A DNA stretch of 55,838 nt from Lawsonibacter sp. (GCA_022801435.1 JAAWSG010000010.1:1-55838), one strand, 5' to 3'; shown: positions 1-8,249, counted from the first letter of the stretch. A program made the numbers and translations. Notes: generated by a model not told the origin, from the letters alone.

Positions 1-1
1 G

Positions 2-478
2 AAGACCACCGACTGGTTCGCTCAGCCTGTGGTGTGGGCTTTGGAGAAAGGCATCACCTCCGGGACAGGGGAGGGAAAATTCTCCCCCAACAGCACCTGT
101 ACCCAGGGACAAATCCTGACCTTCCTGTGGCGGGCGTATGGTTCCCCGAAGCCCAGCGGAGCGGTAACAGGCAGCGAGTACTACGCTGTCCCCCTCCAGT
201 GGGCGAAGGAGCAGGGGCTGGTGGACAGGACCCTCTCCGCCAAAGACCCTTGTGCCCGAGCCGACGTGGTGACCTACCTGTGGAAGCTGGCGGGGAGCCC
301 CTCCGCCAAGGCCGCAAGCTTCTCTGATGTGCCCGCCTCCGCCAGCTATGCCGGAGCGGTCAACTGGGCGGTGGAGAAAAAAATCACCAGCGGGACCAGT
401 GAGACCACCTTCTCTCCGGGAAAAGCCTGCACTCGGGGGCAGATCGTGACCTTCCTCCGCCTCGCGCTGGGCCAGTAA
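2..478 (+). CDS. S-layer homology (SLH) domain protein, C-terminal part
   Basis: The gene enters from outside the window; the frame is open from base 2. About 158 residues are visible and hold parts of three SLH repeats: one begins upstream and ends near ILTFLWRAYG, a second contains YYAVPLQWAKEQGL and ADVVTYLWKL, and a third runs from FSDVPASASYAGAVNWAVEK to RGQIVTFLRLALG, where the protein stops. SLH triplets usually anchor exported proteins to secondary cell-wall polymers. The second repeat is degenerate (it has LVDRTLSAKD where the others have ITSGTGEGKF or ITSGTSETTF). The catalytic or structural part must lie upstream, so the overall function cannot be told. A terminator hairpin follows directly. 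Confidence 0.85.
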   Translation, partial: KTTDWFAQPVVWALEKGITSGTGEGKFSPNSTCTQGQILTFLWRAYGSPKPSGAVTGSEYYAVPLQWAKEQGLVDRTLSAKDPCARADVVTYLWKLAGSPSAKAASFSDVPASASYAGAVNWAVEKKITSGTSETTFSPGKACTRGQIVTFLRLALGQ

Positions 479-520
479 AACAACCACCCACTCCGTTCCA
501 AGCGGGGTGGGTGTTGTTTA
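479..520. terminator. Bidirectional terminator hairpin
   Basis: Arms CAACCACCCACTCCG and CGGGGTGGGTGTTG pair with one bulge. They are flanked by AAAA on the left and TTT on the right, so the hairpin can end both the SLH gene and the leftward DUF3810 gene. Confidence 0.7.
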
Positions 521-543
521 TGCGCGGAAGAGGTTCGGGCGGT

Positions 544-1641
544 TCAGGATGCCGGTTCCCCGCCGAAGCGGGCTACCAGCAGGTCCACGCAGGCCCCGTA
601 GGAGCGGATGCCCAGCTGCTGGTCGTTGCTCTTGAGGAAGGAGTCGTACACCTCCCCCGCCGCGTCCTCCACCGGGGAGGAGAGGGCGGCCCAGTACTCG
701 TTGTTGTCCCGCCAGTCCGCGGCCAGCTCAGGGGTAAAAAATTCCTCCGCGATGGCGTACCAGCGGTCGGGGGCGGCGGAGTACAGGGCGTTGCACAGCT
801 GAATCAGCCCCATCAGATAGCCGGAGTACTGAAACACCGGGTCCTCGCAGGAGGCGCAGGCGGCGATGCCCACAAAGTTGGCCTCCAGCTCGGAGGCGAC
901 CATCCGCTGGTGGGCCATCTCGTGGGCGATGGTGGCGGGGACCAGGCAGGCGGGGGCGTCGATGTTCACATTGGCCTCCCCGGTGAAGGGGAAGTACATA
1001 CCTGTAAAACCCAAAATGCTCTGGAGGCGGGAGAAGAGGTACATGGGCTTGGCGCTCACCGGCTCCATAGACAGGCAAGGAAATTCCCTTGTCAGCTCCT
1101 GATACACCTTGGAATTTTGCGCAAAGCAGCGGGGGAGATTTTCTGCAAAGTGCAGCTCCTCATCCCGCCTGACCTGGGGAGCCAGCCGGGCGGCCTGGAG
1201 GGCAAAGTGCTCAGTGACAGCGGCCAGCTCCTCCACGGAATAGGGCCGGACCTCCAGGCCGCTGCGCTGAGTGAAGGAGGAGGCGTAGTAGGCGGCGTTC
1301 CACAGCCAGCACAGCCCCGCCCAGAGCCACAGCCACACCGCTCCCAGGGCCAGCAGGCGGCGCATGAGATCTCCCAAGCTCCGCCGCCGGACCAGGAGCA
1401 CCCCCGCCCGAACCAGCCAGAGCAGGTTCCCGCCCAGGAAGAGGAGGATGAGGACCTCCATCACGGAGAAGGGGAAGAGGGACCAAATCCGCCCCCATAG
1501 CTGTTCCATAGGAGCCATCCAGCCAAAAACCCAGCCGTCCATCAGGGCCCGGTTTCCCTTCAGAAGCCCGAACAGACCCGCCAGAGCCAGGGGCAGGATC
1601 AGGGCGGCGGTGAGGGCGAGATTTTTTTTCTGAATTTTCAT
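544..1641 (-). CDS. DUF3810 family membrane zinc metallopeptidase-like protein
   Basis: A 365-residue protein. The first 130 residues hold about three hydrophobic segments (residues ~8-25, ~55-75 and ~95-115), so the protein is membrane-anchored. The remainder resembles the DUF3810 family and carries HEMAH (H240-H244), an HExxH zinc-peptidase motif, with an ELEAN segment a few residues later that could supply further ligands. The ATG at 1641 is chosen because AAGGAG stands just upstream and a hydrophobic N-terminus starts there; longer readings run into tmcAL. It lies 23 bases downstream of tmcAL on the same strand and is probably cotranscribed with it. A membrane peptidase role is inferred from the motif; the substrate is unknown. 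Confidence 0.75.
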   Translation of the reverse strand: MKIQKKNLALTAALILPLALAGLFGLLKGNRALMDGWVFGWMAPMEQLWGRIWSLFPFSVMEVLILLFLGGNLLWLVRAGVLLVRRRSLGDLMRRLLALGAVWLWLWAGLCWLWNAAYYASSFTQRSGLEVRPYSVEELAAVTEHFALQAARLAPQVRRDEELHFAENLPRCFAQNSKVYQELTREFPCLSMEPVSAKPMYLFSRLQSILGFTGMYFPFTGEANVNIDAPACLVPATIAHEMAHQRMVASELEANFVGIAACASCEDPVFQYSGYLMGLIQLCNALYSAAPDRWYAIAEEFFTPELAADWRDNNEYWAALSSPVEDAAGEVYDSFLKSNDQQLGIRSYGACVDLLVARFGGEPAS

Positions 1642-1664
1642 ATATTCTCCTTTATAACGGGCCG

Positions 1665-2837
1665 CTAGGGGAGAAGAACCGGATTGGTGGTCCACTCCAG
1701 GCCGCTGGGGTGGGGGGTGGGGAAGCAGAGGGCATACAGATCGGTACACCGCTCCTCCAGCTGGAAGAGGGCGCGGGCGGCGGGGGAGAAGCGGCGGGCA
1801 TTATGGATGTGGGCGGCCTTCACAAAGAAGGGGAGGGCCGCTTTTGTATTCATCTCCCGGAGCAGGGCCTGTCCCCGGCGGTTGAAGCCAAGCACCCGGA
1901 TATAGGGCGGGGCGGCGGGGCGGTCCTGTTCCCGCAGGCCCAGCAGGGCGCAGAGGACCAGCCGGCGCACCCGGGAATGGGTATAGCTCCTGGTTTTGGT
2001 CAGGGCGTACAGCTCCTCCAGGCCGGTGGTCTCTCGGGCGGCGCTGAGCAGGCGTGCGGCCAGACCTCCGCCGCTGTCGGGCAGGGCCTGGACCTCCTCC
2101 AGGCTCATGCCCCGCAGGCGGGCGATGACGGCCCGCTCCAGCCACCGCATATCCGCCGGCTCCCTGTGCGGTACGGACTGTAAAGCGCTTTCTCCTGTCA
2201 TATATTCCTCCCTGGCCCGGCGGCGCAGCAGGGAGGCGGAAGGGAAGCCGTCCCGCTCCGCTCCGCTGTCGTGGCCCGCGCCCCGGCGGGGAACGGTGAC
2301 CGCCTCCATGCCGGCGGGCAGAAAGCGCAAATACTCCACACCCAAACTGTTGTTGGGAAGATCCAGCAGGCGGGCGCGTTCCTCCCCCAGCAGACGGGCC
2401 GCGGCCTGACGGCGGCTCAGGGCAAAGGACCGTTTGGGGTCCAGCTCCTGGCGCAGGGCTCGGGAGAAGGCGGGGCTGTTGAGGCACTGGGCCAGCTCCC
2501 GCAAGGGGGAGAGGACGCCGCACTCACTGCCGAAGGAGAGCGCCTCTACCACCCCGGAGGCGGCTAAAATCTCCACCGCTCCCCTAGCAAACCCCTCGGC
2601 GGAGGACACAGCCCAGACTGACGGCAGCTCCAGCACCAGGTCGGCCCCGCCCTCCAGCGCCATGCCGGCCCTGGTCCACTTGTCGAAGAGGGCGCACTCC
2701 CCCCGCTGGACCCAGTTCCCGCTCATGACGGCCACCACGGCGGTCTCGGGTCCCAGCAGCTCCCGGGTCCGGGCGATGTGGAAGGCGTGGCCGGGGTGAA
2801 AGGGGTTGTATTCCGCGACAATTCCGGCGGTTTTGAT
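1665..2837 (-). CDS. tmcAL: tRNA(Met) cytidine acetate ligase, apparent AUC start
   Basis: TmcAL (YlbM family) ligates acetate to the wobble cytidine of elongator tRNA-Met using ATP. From the proposed start the protein is 390 residues, the family's usual size. It opens with MKTAGIVAEYNPFHPGH, the nucleotidyltransferase HxGH-type motif, followed by VVAVMSGNWVQRGE and FDKWTRAGMALEGGADLVLELP. The frame has no ATG, GTG or TTG at the right place: an in-frame TAA lies upstream, an AGGAGG sits seven bases before an ATC codon at 2837-2835, and an ATT lies two codons earlier. The first conventional in-frame start (GTG, 2738) would remove the active-site motif. Acetate metabolism links it loosely with the divergent ackA. 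Confidence 0.85.
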   Translation of the reverse strand: MKTAGIVAEYNPFHPGHAFHIARTRELLGPETAVVAVMSGNWVQRGECALFDKWTRAGMALEGGADLVLELPSVWAVSSAEGFARGAVEILAASGVVEALSFGSECGVLSPLRELAQCLNSPAFSRALRQELDPKRSFALSRRQAAARLLGEERARLLDLPNNSLGVEYLRFLPAGMEAVTVPRRGAGHDSGAERDGFPSASLLRRRAREEYMTGESALQSVPHREPADMRWLERAVIARLRGMSLEEVQALPDSGGGLAARLLSAARETTGLEELYALTKTRSYTHSRVRRLVLCALLGLREQDRPAAPPYIRVLGFNRRGQALLREMNTKAALPFFVKAAHIHNARRFSPAARALFQLEERCTDLYALCFPTPHPSGLEWTTNPVLLP

Positions 2838-2898
2838 GGCAATCCCTCCTCTGCATTTGGGAGCAAAAAATTATTGTGGTAAATTTCCAAAAAAGTGG

Positions 2899-2927
2899 TT
2901 GTCCTGGCGGGAAAAATGCGCTATTAT
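2899..2927 (+). promoter_or_regulatory. Sigma-A type promoter for ackA
   Basis: -35 TTGTCC (2899-2904), 17-base spacer, -10 TATTAT (2922-2927). It lies about 95 bases before the ackA start in the divergent tmcAL/ackA gap. Confidence 0.65.
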
Positions 2928-3021
2928 AGAGACAGAAGCCCGCTGACCCTATTTTAATACATTCCGCCCTCCGTGGCAAGCCCGCGAGAGACGGAAAAAT
3001 TCTGTGAAGGAGACGATTCCC

Positions 3022-4215
3022 ATGAACATTTTAGTGATCAACGCCGGCAGCTCCTCTTTGAAGTACCAGCTGCTCAACCCCGAGACCCAGCAGGTACTGG
3101 CCAAGGGCCTGTGCGAGCGCATCGGCATCGACGGCAAGTTCACCTACAAGCCCGAGGGCAAGCAGGCGGTCAAGGAGGCCGACGTGGCCATGCCCACCCA
3201 CAGCGAGGCCATCAAGGCCGTGCTGGACGCTCTGGTGGACAAGGACAACGGCGTCATTGGCTCCATGAAGGAGATTGACGCGGTGGGCCACCGGGTGGTC
3301 CACGGGGGGGAGAAGTTCGCCAAATCCGTCCTCATCACGGAGGAGGTCATGGCCGCCATTGAGGAGTGCAACCCCCTGGCCCCCCTCCACAATCCCGCCA
3401 ACATCATCGGCATCAAGGCCTGCCAGGCGCTCATGCCCGGGACCCCCATGGTGGCCGTGTTCGACACTGCCTTCCACCAGACCATGCCCCCCGTGGCCTA
3501 TACCTACGCCCTGCCCTATGAGTACTATGAGAAGGACAAGGTCCGCCGCTACGGCTTCCACGGGACCAGCCACAAGTATGTGGCACAGCGGGCCGCCGCC
3601 ATGCTGGGCAAGCCTATTGAGGAGCTGAAGCTTATCTCCTGCCACCTGGGCAACGGCTCCTCGGTCACCGCCGTGGACGGGGGCAAGAGCGTGGATACCT
3701 CCATGGGCTTCACCCCTCTGGCCGGCCTGCCCATGGGGACCCGCACTGGCGACATCGACGCGGGCATCCTGGAGTACCTGATGGGCAAGTACGGCATGGA
3801 CATCAAAGAGATGCTCAACGTCATGAACAAGAAGTCCGGCGTGCTGGGTATCTCCGGGGTCTCCTCCGACTTCCGCGACCTGGAGTCCGCCGGCAAGGAG
3901 GGCAACACCCGGGCCGCTCTGGCGGTGGAGGTCTTTGAGTACGGCGTGAAGAAGCTCATCGGCGCCTATGCCGCGGCCATGGGCGGGGTGGACGCGGTCA
4001 TCTTCACCGCCGGCGTGGGGGAGAACGGCGGCGGCAACCGGGCCAGCATTGTCTCCGGCCTGGAGTTCATGGGCATCAAAATCGACCCCGAGAAGAACAA
4101 GCTCCGGGGGGAGGAGATCGACATCTCTGCCGAGGGGGCCACGGTCCGCACCCTGGTCATCCCCACCAACGAGGAGCTGATGATCGCCATCGACACCGCC
4201 GCCCTGGCCAAGTAA
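3022..4215 (+). CDS. ackA: Acetate kinase
   Basis: Acetate kinase interconverts acetyl phosphate plus ADP with acetate plus ATP, the last energy-yielding step of acetate fermentation. The 397-residue length is typical. Visible family motifs are the N-terminal phosphate-binding [30 protein letters not shown] with the catalytic aspartate, [25 protein letters not shown], and the C-terminal [10 protein letters not shown]. The ATG at 3022 is preceded by AAGGAG nine bases away and begins the canonical [12 protein letters not shown]; a GTG 18 bases upstream is less likely. No phosphotransacetylase gene is adjacent, so it appears monocistronic between its own promoter and a strong terminator. Confidence 0.97.
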   Translation: MNILVINAGSSSLKYQLLNPETQQVLAKGLCERIGIDGKFTYKPEGKQAVKEADVAMPTHSEAIKAVLDALVDKDNGVIGSMKEIDAVGHRVVHGGEKFAKSVLITEEVMAAIEECNPLAPLHNPANIIGIKACQALMPGTPMVAVFDTAFHQTMPPVAYTYALPYEYYEKDKVRRYGFHGTSHKYVAQRAAAMLGKPIEELKLISCHLGNGSSVTAVDGGKSVDTSMGFTPLAGLPMGTRTGDIDAGILEYLMGKYGMDIKEMLNVMNKKSGVLGISGVSSDFRDLESAGKEGNTRAALAVEVFEYGVKKLIGAYAAAMGGVDAVIFTAGVGENGGGNRASIVSGLEFMGIKIDPEKNKLRGEEIDISAEGATVRTLVIPTNEELMIAIDTAALAK

Positions 4216-4228
4216 AAAGCACTTTTGA

Positions 4229-4262
4229 GCCGGACGCTTTACGGCGTCCGGCACTCTTTTTT
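4229..4262 (+). terminator. ackA terminator
   Basis: Perfect 9-bp stem GCCGGACGC / GCGTCCGGC (4229-4237 and 4244-4252), followed within a few bases by TTTTTT. Confidence 0.85.
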
Positions 4263-4276
4263 CAGGAGGCCTGCAC

Positions 4277-5203
4277 ATGGAGCTGCGCAAACAGTGGACC
4301 ATTGCCATGAAGCAAAACATCGGCGGCGGGGGAATCATGCCGCCGGTGCTGGACCCCTTCGACCCCTCCGTGTTCTATGTCTCGGACGGCTGGGGCTCCT
4401 ATTACAGTTCCATGCACCTGCGCAAGCTGTCCGTGGAGACAGGGGAGGAGCTGGACAGCGTCCTGACCCGGGACGGCGTGCGGTGTCTCCATATTGAGGA
4501 GGACCGGCTCTTCGCGGTGCTGAACAAGCGCATCCTGGAGGTGGACCGGGTCAGTCTCCAGGTGATACGCACCTATAAAAAGGGCGTGCCCCTGTCTATG
4601 GACTGCGTCGCCTCTGACGGCAAAAACCAGCTGCTGATGATGAACCGGAACGGCTGCTTTCTGAACCTGCTCGACCTGACCGCAGGGTCTGTGCGGAAAA
4701 AGAAGGTGGAAACCTGCTGCGGCATCCTGCGGGAGGGGGCGGACTCGTTTTTGATCTGCACCCGGGATGGGCTGCTGCGGTACACAACGGGGCAAAACAG
4801 GCTGATCCGGCTGGCGGAGCTGGAGGGGTGCGTGGACTGCGCCTGGGGAGACCGGCTGTACCTGCTGTGCCACGGGCCGGCGGGGGCGGACAGCGCCAGA
4901 CTGCTGGAGTACGACCCCCGGTCCGGCGGCGAGCCTCGGGAGCTGCTCTCCGGGGTCCGGGCCCAGCAGCTCGCTCTCTGCCGGGACGGGGAGCATATCG
5001 CCCTCCTTTGGAACAACTGCCTGACGCTGTACCCGGCAGCAGGGGGTACAGTCATATTTCAGCACTCCTTTGAGAAGGAGTTCGTCTTTGAGGATGGCTT
5101 CCGTATGTTTGATGAGACCGCCATCCTCACCTACCGGTGGAGCAACCAGCTGCTGACCCGCTGGACGCTGGAGGGCGGAACGCTGACAAGGAAAATTGAT
5201 TGA
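4277..5203 (+). CDS. Beta-propeller-like protein of unknown function
   Basis: A 308-residue cytoplasmic protein with no signal peptide. It has a repeated pattern of short beta segments (FYVSDGWGSYYSS, VRCLHIEEDRLFAVLNKRILEVDR, DSFLICTRDGLLRYTTG, GDRLYLLCHG, GEHIALLWNNCLTLYPA) that resembles the blades of a WD40/PQQ-type propeller. I do not recognise a named family. AGGAGG stands eight bases upstream of the ATG. Its TGA stop is in the same frame as the following metallophosphoesterase reading frame, with no other stop between them, so the two genes are at least translationally close. Function unknown; the call rests on repeat character only. Confidence 0.6.
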   Translation: MELRKQWTIAMKQNIGGGGIMPPVLDPFDPSVFYVSDGWGSYYSSMHLRKLSVETGEELDSVLTRDGVRCLHIEEDRLFAVLNKRILEVDRVSLQVIRTYKKGVPLSMDCVASDGKNQLLMMNRNGCFLNLLDLTAGSVRKKKVETCCGILREGADSFLICTRDGLLRYTTGQNRLIRLAELEGCVDCAWGDRLYLLCHGPAGADSARLLEYDPRSGGEPRELLSGVRAQQLALCRDGEHIALLWNNCLTLYPAAGGTVIFQHSFEKEFVFEDGFRMFDETAILTYRWSNQLLTRWTLEGGTLTRKID

Positions 5204-5248
5204 CAGGCCGCCTGGACCGGGCGGCGCGGGAGAGGGGGAGGCAATATA

Positions 5249-5782
5249 ATATACTTTACAGCAGACCTGCATTTTTACCACGAAAAAATCATTCTCCACA
5301 CCGGAAGGCCCTTCCACAGCGCGGAGGAGATGAACTTGGCCTTGATTCAGCGGTGGAACAGCAGGGTATCCTATGACGATGAGGTCTATATCCTCGGAGA
5401 TGTTACCATGAAGGGCGCCGAGCTGGCAGCGGAGTGTCTGAGCTCCCTTCAGGGGAAAAAGCACCTCGTCAAGGGGAACCACGACCGCTTTGTGGACAGC
5501 CCTCACTTTGATCCCTCCCTGTTCGCGTCCATCCAGCATTATAAAGAGATCACCTGCCTGAATACGCGGTTTGTCCTGTTTCACTACCCCGTTGCGGAGT
5601 GGAACGGCTTTTACCGGGGGGCGGTCCACCTCCACGGACACCAGCACAACCACAGAGACTACAATCTGGAGCAGCGCGAGGCGGGCCTTCTACGGTACGA
5701 TGTGGGGGTGGACGCGAATGAGATGGGCCCGGTCAGCGCGGAGGAGATCATCCGCTTCTTCAGCGGCAGTCCGGAGTTTTAA
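5249..5782 (+). CDS. Calcineurin-like metallophosphoesterase, apparent AUA start
   Basis: About 177 residues with the full set of metallophosphoesterase motifs in order: ADLHFYHE (D-x-H), ILGDVT (GD), KGNHDR (GNHD), FHYP, and HLHGHQHNH. It therefore probably hydrolyses a phosphoester using two metal ions; the substrate is unknown. The first ATG (5330) would discard the D-x-H metal ligands. Upstream, the frame runs back to the TGA of the previous gene without any ATG, GTG, TTG or CTG; a GAGGGGGAGG ribosome-binding site precedes two ATA codons (5246 and 5249). The family normally starts MIYFTADLHF, which fits ATA at 5249 (or 5246) as start. See the finding on unusual starts. Confidence 0.85.
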   Translation: MYFTADLHFYHEKIILHTGRPFHSAEEMNLALIQRWNSRVSYDDEVYILGDVTMKGAELAAECLSSLQGKKHLVKGNHDRFVDSPHFDPSLFASIQHYKEITCLNTRFVLFHYPVAEWNGFYRGAVHLHGHQHNHRDYNLEQREAGLLRYDVGVDANEMGPVSAEEIIRFFSGSPEF

Positions 5783-5803
5783 GAACACAGAGGGAGGGAG
5801 CAT

Positions 5804-6004
5804 ATGGACATCCACGTCAGTGATATTTTAAGGATGAAGAAGCCCCACCCCTGCGGCAGCGGGGAGTGGCTTGTGCTGCGTGTGGGGATGGACTTCAAGC
5901 TGCGCTGCCAGGGCTGCGGGCGGGAGGTCATGCTGCCCAGGAGCAAGGCGGAAAAGAACATCAAAAAGGTTTTCCGGGACGGCCAGCCTGTGGAAAGCCT
6001 GTAA
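5804..6004 (+). CDS. DUF951 family small protein
   Basis: A 66-residue protein matching the DUF951 pattern: a short beta-rich domain with MKKPHPCGSGEW, FKLRCQGCGREVMLPR and a C-terminal helix KNIKKVF. The three cysteines (HPCG and CQGC) could bind a metal. The ATG follows GAGGGAGGGAG at good spacing. It lies between the phosphoesterase (21 bases upstream) and the radical SAM gene (19 bases downstream), probably in one transcript. DUF951 is widespread in Firmicutes and has no assigned role that I know. Confidence 0.8.
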   Translation: MDIHVSDILRMKKPHPCGSGEWLVLRVGMDFKLRCQGCGREVMLPRSKAEKNIKKVFRDGQPVESL

Positions 6005-6023
6005 AGGAAAGGAGCTTTGCAAT

Positions 6024-6911
6024 ATGCGCTATGACAGCGATTTGCTCTACCGGCCGCCGGGGGAGTGGAAGAGCTACCTGCTGCAATGTACCATCGGCTG
6101 CTCCAACAACCAGTGTACCTTCTGCGGGATGTACAAGGAGAAAAAATTCCGCATCCGGCCCGTACCGGAGATTTTGGAGGACATCGACATGGCCCGGGAT
6201 TACTACGGTCCGGGGCTGCAGAGGGTCTTTCTGATGGACGGGGACGCCATCATCATGAAGACGGAGGAGCTGCTGCAAATTCTGGGCAAGCTGTACAAAA
6301 CCTTCCCCAAGCTGGAGAAGGTCACCCTCTACGCCGGGCCCAAGAGCACCCTGTCCAAGACGCCGGAGGAGCTGCGGACCCTCCGCGAGGCGGGTCTGTC
6401 CCGGGCCTATCTGGGGGTGGAGAGCGGCAGCGACCAGGTGCTGCAATTCATCCGCAAGGGCTGCTCCGCCGATCAGATGCTGCTGGCGGGCCAGCGGCTG
6501 GTGGAGGCGGGGATCGACCTGTGGGTCACCATCATCCTGGGCATGACCGGGGCCAACGGGGAGGGGGGAGACTGGCGGGAGCATATCCTGTCCACCGCCA
6601 GCATGATTAACGCCATGCGGCCCCGCCACCTGTCCGCTATGACCTTCGCCCCCGCCAAGGGGACCCCCCTGGGGGAGGACGTGCTGGCCGGGCGGTTTGA
6701 GGTGTGCTCCGCCAGCCATGTGCTGGAGGAGTGCCGCCTGCTTCTGGAGCACCTGGATGTGGACCCCCTCCACTTCACCAGCAATCACGCCTCCAACTAC
6801 CTGCCTCTCAAGGGGGGACTGCCCGAGGACAAACAAAAGTTCCTGGATATGATCGACCAGGCTCTGGCGGGCAGAATCCAGCTGCGCAAGACTTTGAACC
6901 GGGGCATCTGA
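6024..6911 (+). CDS. Radical SAM protein
   Basis: A 295-residue protein. Near the N-terminus four cysteines, C22, C26, C31 and C34 (CTIGCSNNQCTFCGMYK), provide the iron-sulfur cluster site; the spacing of the last three is C-x4-C-x2-C rather than the commonest C-x3-C-x2-C. It then has a TIM-barrel-like order: FLMDGDAII, VTLYAGPKS, RAYLGVESGSDQVL (the GxExG-type SAM contact), and WVTIILGMTGANG. This resembles the oxygen-independent coproporphyrinogen oxidase/Elp3-like branch of radical SAM proteins, but the substrate is not evident. The ATG at 6024 has AAAGGAG upstream; the longer reading from 5871 overlaps DUF951. A strong terminator follows. Confidence 0.85.
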   Translation: MRYDSDLLYRPPGEWKSYLLQCTIGCSNNQCTFCGMYKEKKFRIRPVPEILEDIDMARDYYGPGLQRVFLMDGDAIIMKTEELLQILGKLYKTFPKLEKVTLYAGPKSTLSKTPEELRTLREAGLSRAYLGVESGSDQVLQFIRKGCSADQMLLAGQRLVEAGIDLWVTIILGMTGANGEGGDWREHILSTASMINAMRPRHLSAMTFAPAKGTPLGEDVLAGRFEVCSASHVLEECRLLLEHLDVDPLHFTSNHASNYLPLKGGLPEDKQKFLDMIDQALAGRIQLRKTLNRGI

Positions 6912-6926
6912 GCCTCCGAATCCCGC

Positions 6927-6968
6927 CGCCGCCCGCCCTGTCTCCGCCGGACAGGAAGGGCGGCGTTT
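6927..6968 (+). terminator. Terminator after the radical SAM gene
   Basis: Left arm 6927-6942 (CGCCGCCCGCCCTGTC) and right arm 6950-6965 (GACAGGAAGGGCGGCG), followed by TTT. The stem has one two-base mismatch. Confidence 0.7.
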
Positions 6969-7090
6969 CAATTGTCAGGGAGGCTCGGAAATTGGCTGCT
7001 CCAGGAAAATTTGGGAAAATATACAGTTATACCTTGCTGATTCAGATAAAATACACAACTTGGCCCCCTGAAATATGGGCACTTTTGCCC

Positions 7091-7129
7091 TTGCGCCGCC
7101 TTTTGAATTTGGTTACAATGTGGTTACAA
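7091..7129 (+). promoter_or_regulatory. Promoter with overlapping direct repeat upstream of the SleB-like gene
   Basis: -35 TTGCGC (7091-7096), 17-base spacer, -10 TACAAT (7114-7119). The -10 lies in the first of two TGGTTACAA direct repeats (7110-7118 and 7121-7129), one turn of helix apart, which could be an operator. The 285-base gap from 6912 to 7196 otherwise holds only the upstream terminator. Confidence 0.5.
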
Positions 7130-7196
7130 AAGTAACAGCCAGTTGCTTTTCGCTGTCATCAATTTGACAGGATTTGTATCCATGGGAGTGAAGACA

Positions 7197-8249
7197 ATGA
7201 CACGCAAGCTTTTCTCCATCGTGCTCAGCGCCTTTGCCTTACTCCTCCTGATGGGTGCCGCCGCGGTCCCCGAGGAGCCGTCCGCCGCCCTGCTGCCAGA
7301 GGAGGAGAGCGCCGTCTCTCAGGAGGGGACGCTTGAGACTGACGCAGATGTCTCAGAGGAGGCCGGCCCATCGGAGGAACAGACCGGCGATTCTCCCGCC
7401 CAGGAGGGAGACACCATCCTGGAGGGGGAGACTGCCCAGGAGGGGGAACCGCCCGCTCCAGAGTCTGAGGAGTCCGGGGAAGCTGGAGAACCTGCGGAGC
7501 CCGAGGAGACTGGAGACAGCGCGCTGCTGATTGACGGCATACCCGCTCCGCCGGATATCGGGCAGTTCCGGAAGGACGGTGTGACCTATGTGGCCCTGGT
7601 CCCCATGGCCCAGCTGCTGGACAGCACCGTTCAGACGGGCTGGGACGGCTCCACCCTCACCCTGGGCAATGACCAGTTCTGGCTGACCGCCACAGTGGGG
7701 AACCTCTATATGGTGGCCAATGAGCGGCACATCTACATCCCAGGCGGGGTGCAGATTGTGGAAAACCGCCTGACCGTCCCCCTGAGCGCGGTGGCCAAGG
7801 CCCTGAACGCCACGGTGGGCTGGGACCAGGCGAGCAAGACGGTGCTGGTGACCCGGGGGACCGAGCCCCTCCAGTCCGGAGAGACCTTCTATGACCAGGA
7901 GGCGCTGTTCTGGCTGTCCCGGATCATCTACGCCGAGAGCGGCAATCAGCCTCTGGAGGGAAAGATCGCGGTGGGCAACGTGGTGATGAACCGGGTGAAC
8001 CACCCCGCCTACCCCGACACGGTGCAGGGGGTGCTGGCCCAGAAGAACCAGTTCAGCCCCTACCGCTCGGGCGCGCTGGCGGACCGCACCCCCAACTCCT
8101 CCAGCATCCTGGCCGCAAAGCTGGTGCTGGACGGCGGCGAGGTGGAGCTGACCAAGGGAGCGCTGTACTTCGATTCCACCAACTACAGCTGGGCCGCCAA
8201 AAACAAGGAGTACGTGGCAACCCTGGGAGGCCACAACTTCTACCGCTGA
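7197..8249 (+). CDS. Secreted cell-wall hydrolase, SleB/CwlJ-type, with copper-amine-oxidase-like N domain
   Basis: A 350-residue exported protein. Residues ~1-24 form a signal peptide (LFSIVLSAFALLLLMGAAA). Residues ~25-110 are a low-complexity acidic linker rich in E, P, S and G. Residues ~112-220 match the copper amine oxidase N-terminal-like domain (FRKDGVTYVALVPMAQLL, VPLSAVAKALNATVGWD), often used for wall attachment. The C-terminal ~125 residues are a Hydrolase_2 (SleB) domain: WLSRIIYAESGNQPLEGK with the glutamate, AVGNVVMNRV, and ALYFDSTNYSW. This family cuts peptidoglycan as a spore-cortex or vegetative lytic enzyme. The ATG at 7197 has GGGAGTG upstream; an in-frame ATG at 7182 is possible. 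It stands alone between a promoter and a terminator. Confidence 0.88.
   Translation: MTRKLFSIVLSAFALLLLMGAAAVPEEPSAALLPEEESAVSQEGTLETDADVSEEAGPSEEQTGDSPAQEGDTILEGETAQEGEPPAPESEESGEAGEPAEPEETGDSALLIDGIPAPPDIGQFRKDGVTYVALVPMAQLLDSTVQTGWDGSTLTLGNDQFWLTATVGNLYMVANERHIYIPGGVQIVENRLTVPLSAVAKALNATVGWDQASKTVLVTRGTEPLQSGETFYDQEALFWLSRIIYAESGNQPLEGKIAVGNVVMNRVNHPAYPDTVQGVLAQKNQFSPYRSGALADRTPNSSSILAAKLVLDGGEVELTKGALYFDSTNYSWAAKNKEYVATLGGHNFYR

Noticed and set aside
5201-5203. Selenocysteine at the UGA joining the beta-propeller and phosphoesterase frames
   Set aside because: No SECIS-like hairpin was evident directly after the UGA and no selenoprotein family fits. A separate AUA-initiated gene with its own ribosome-binding site explains the data more simply.
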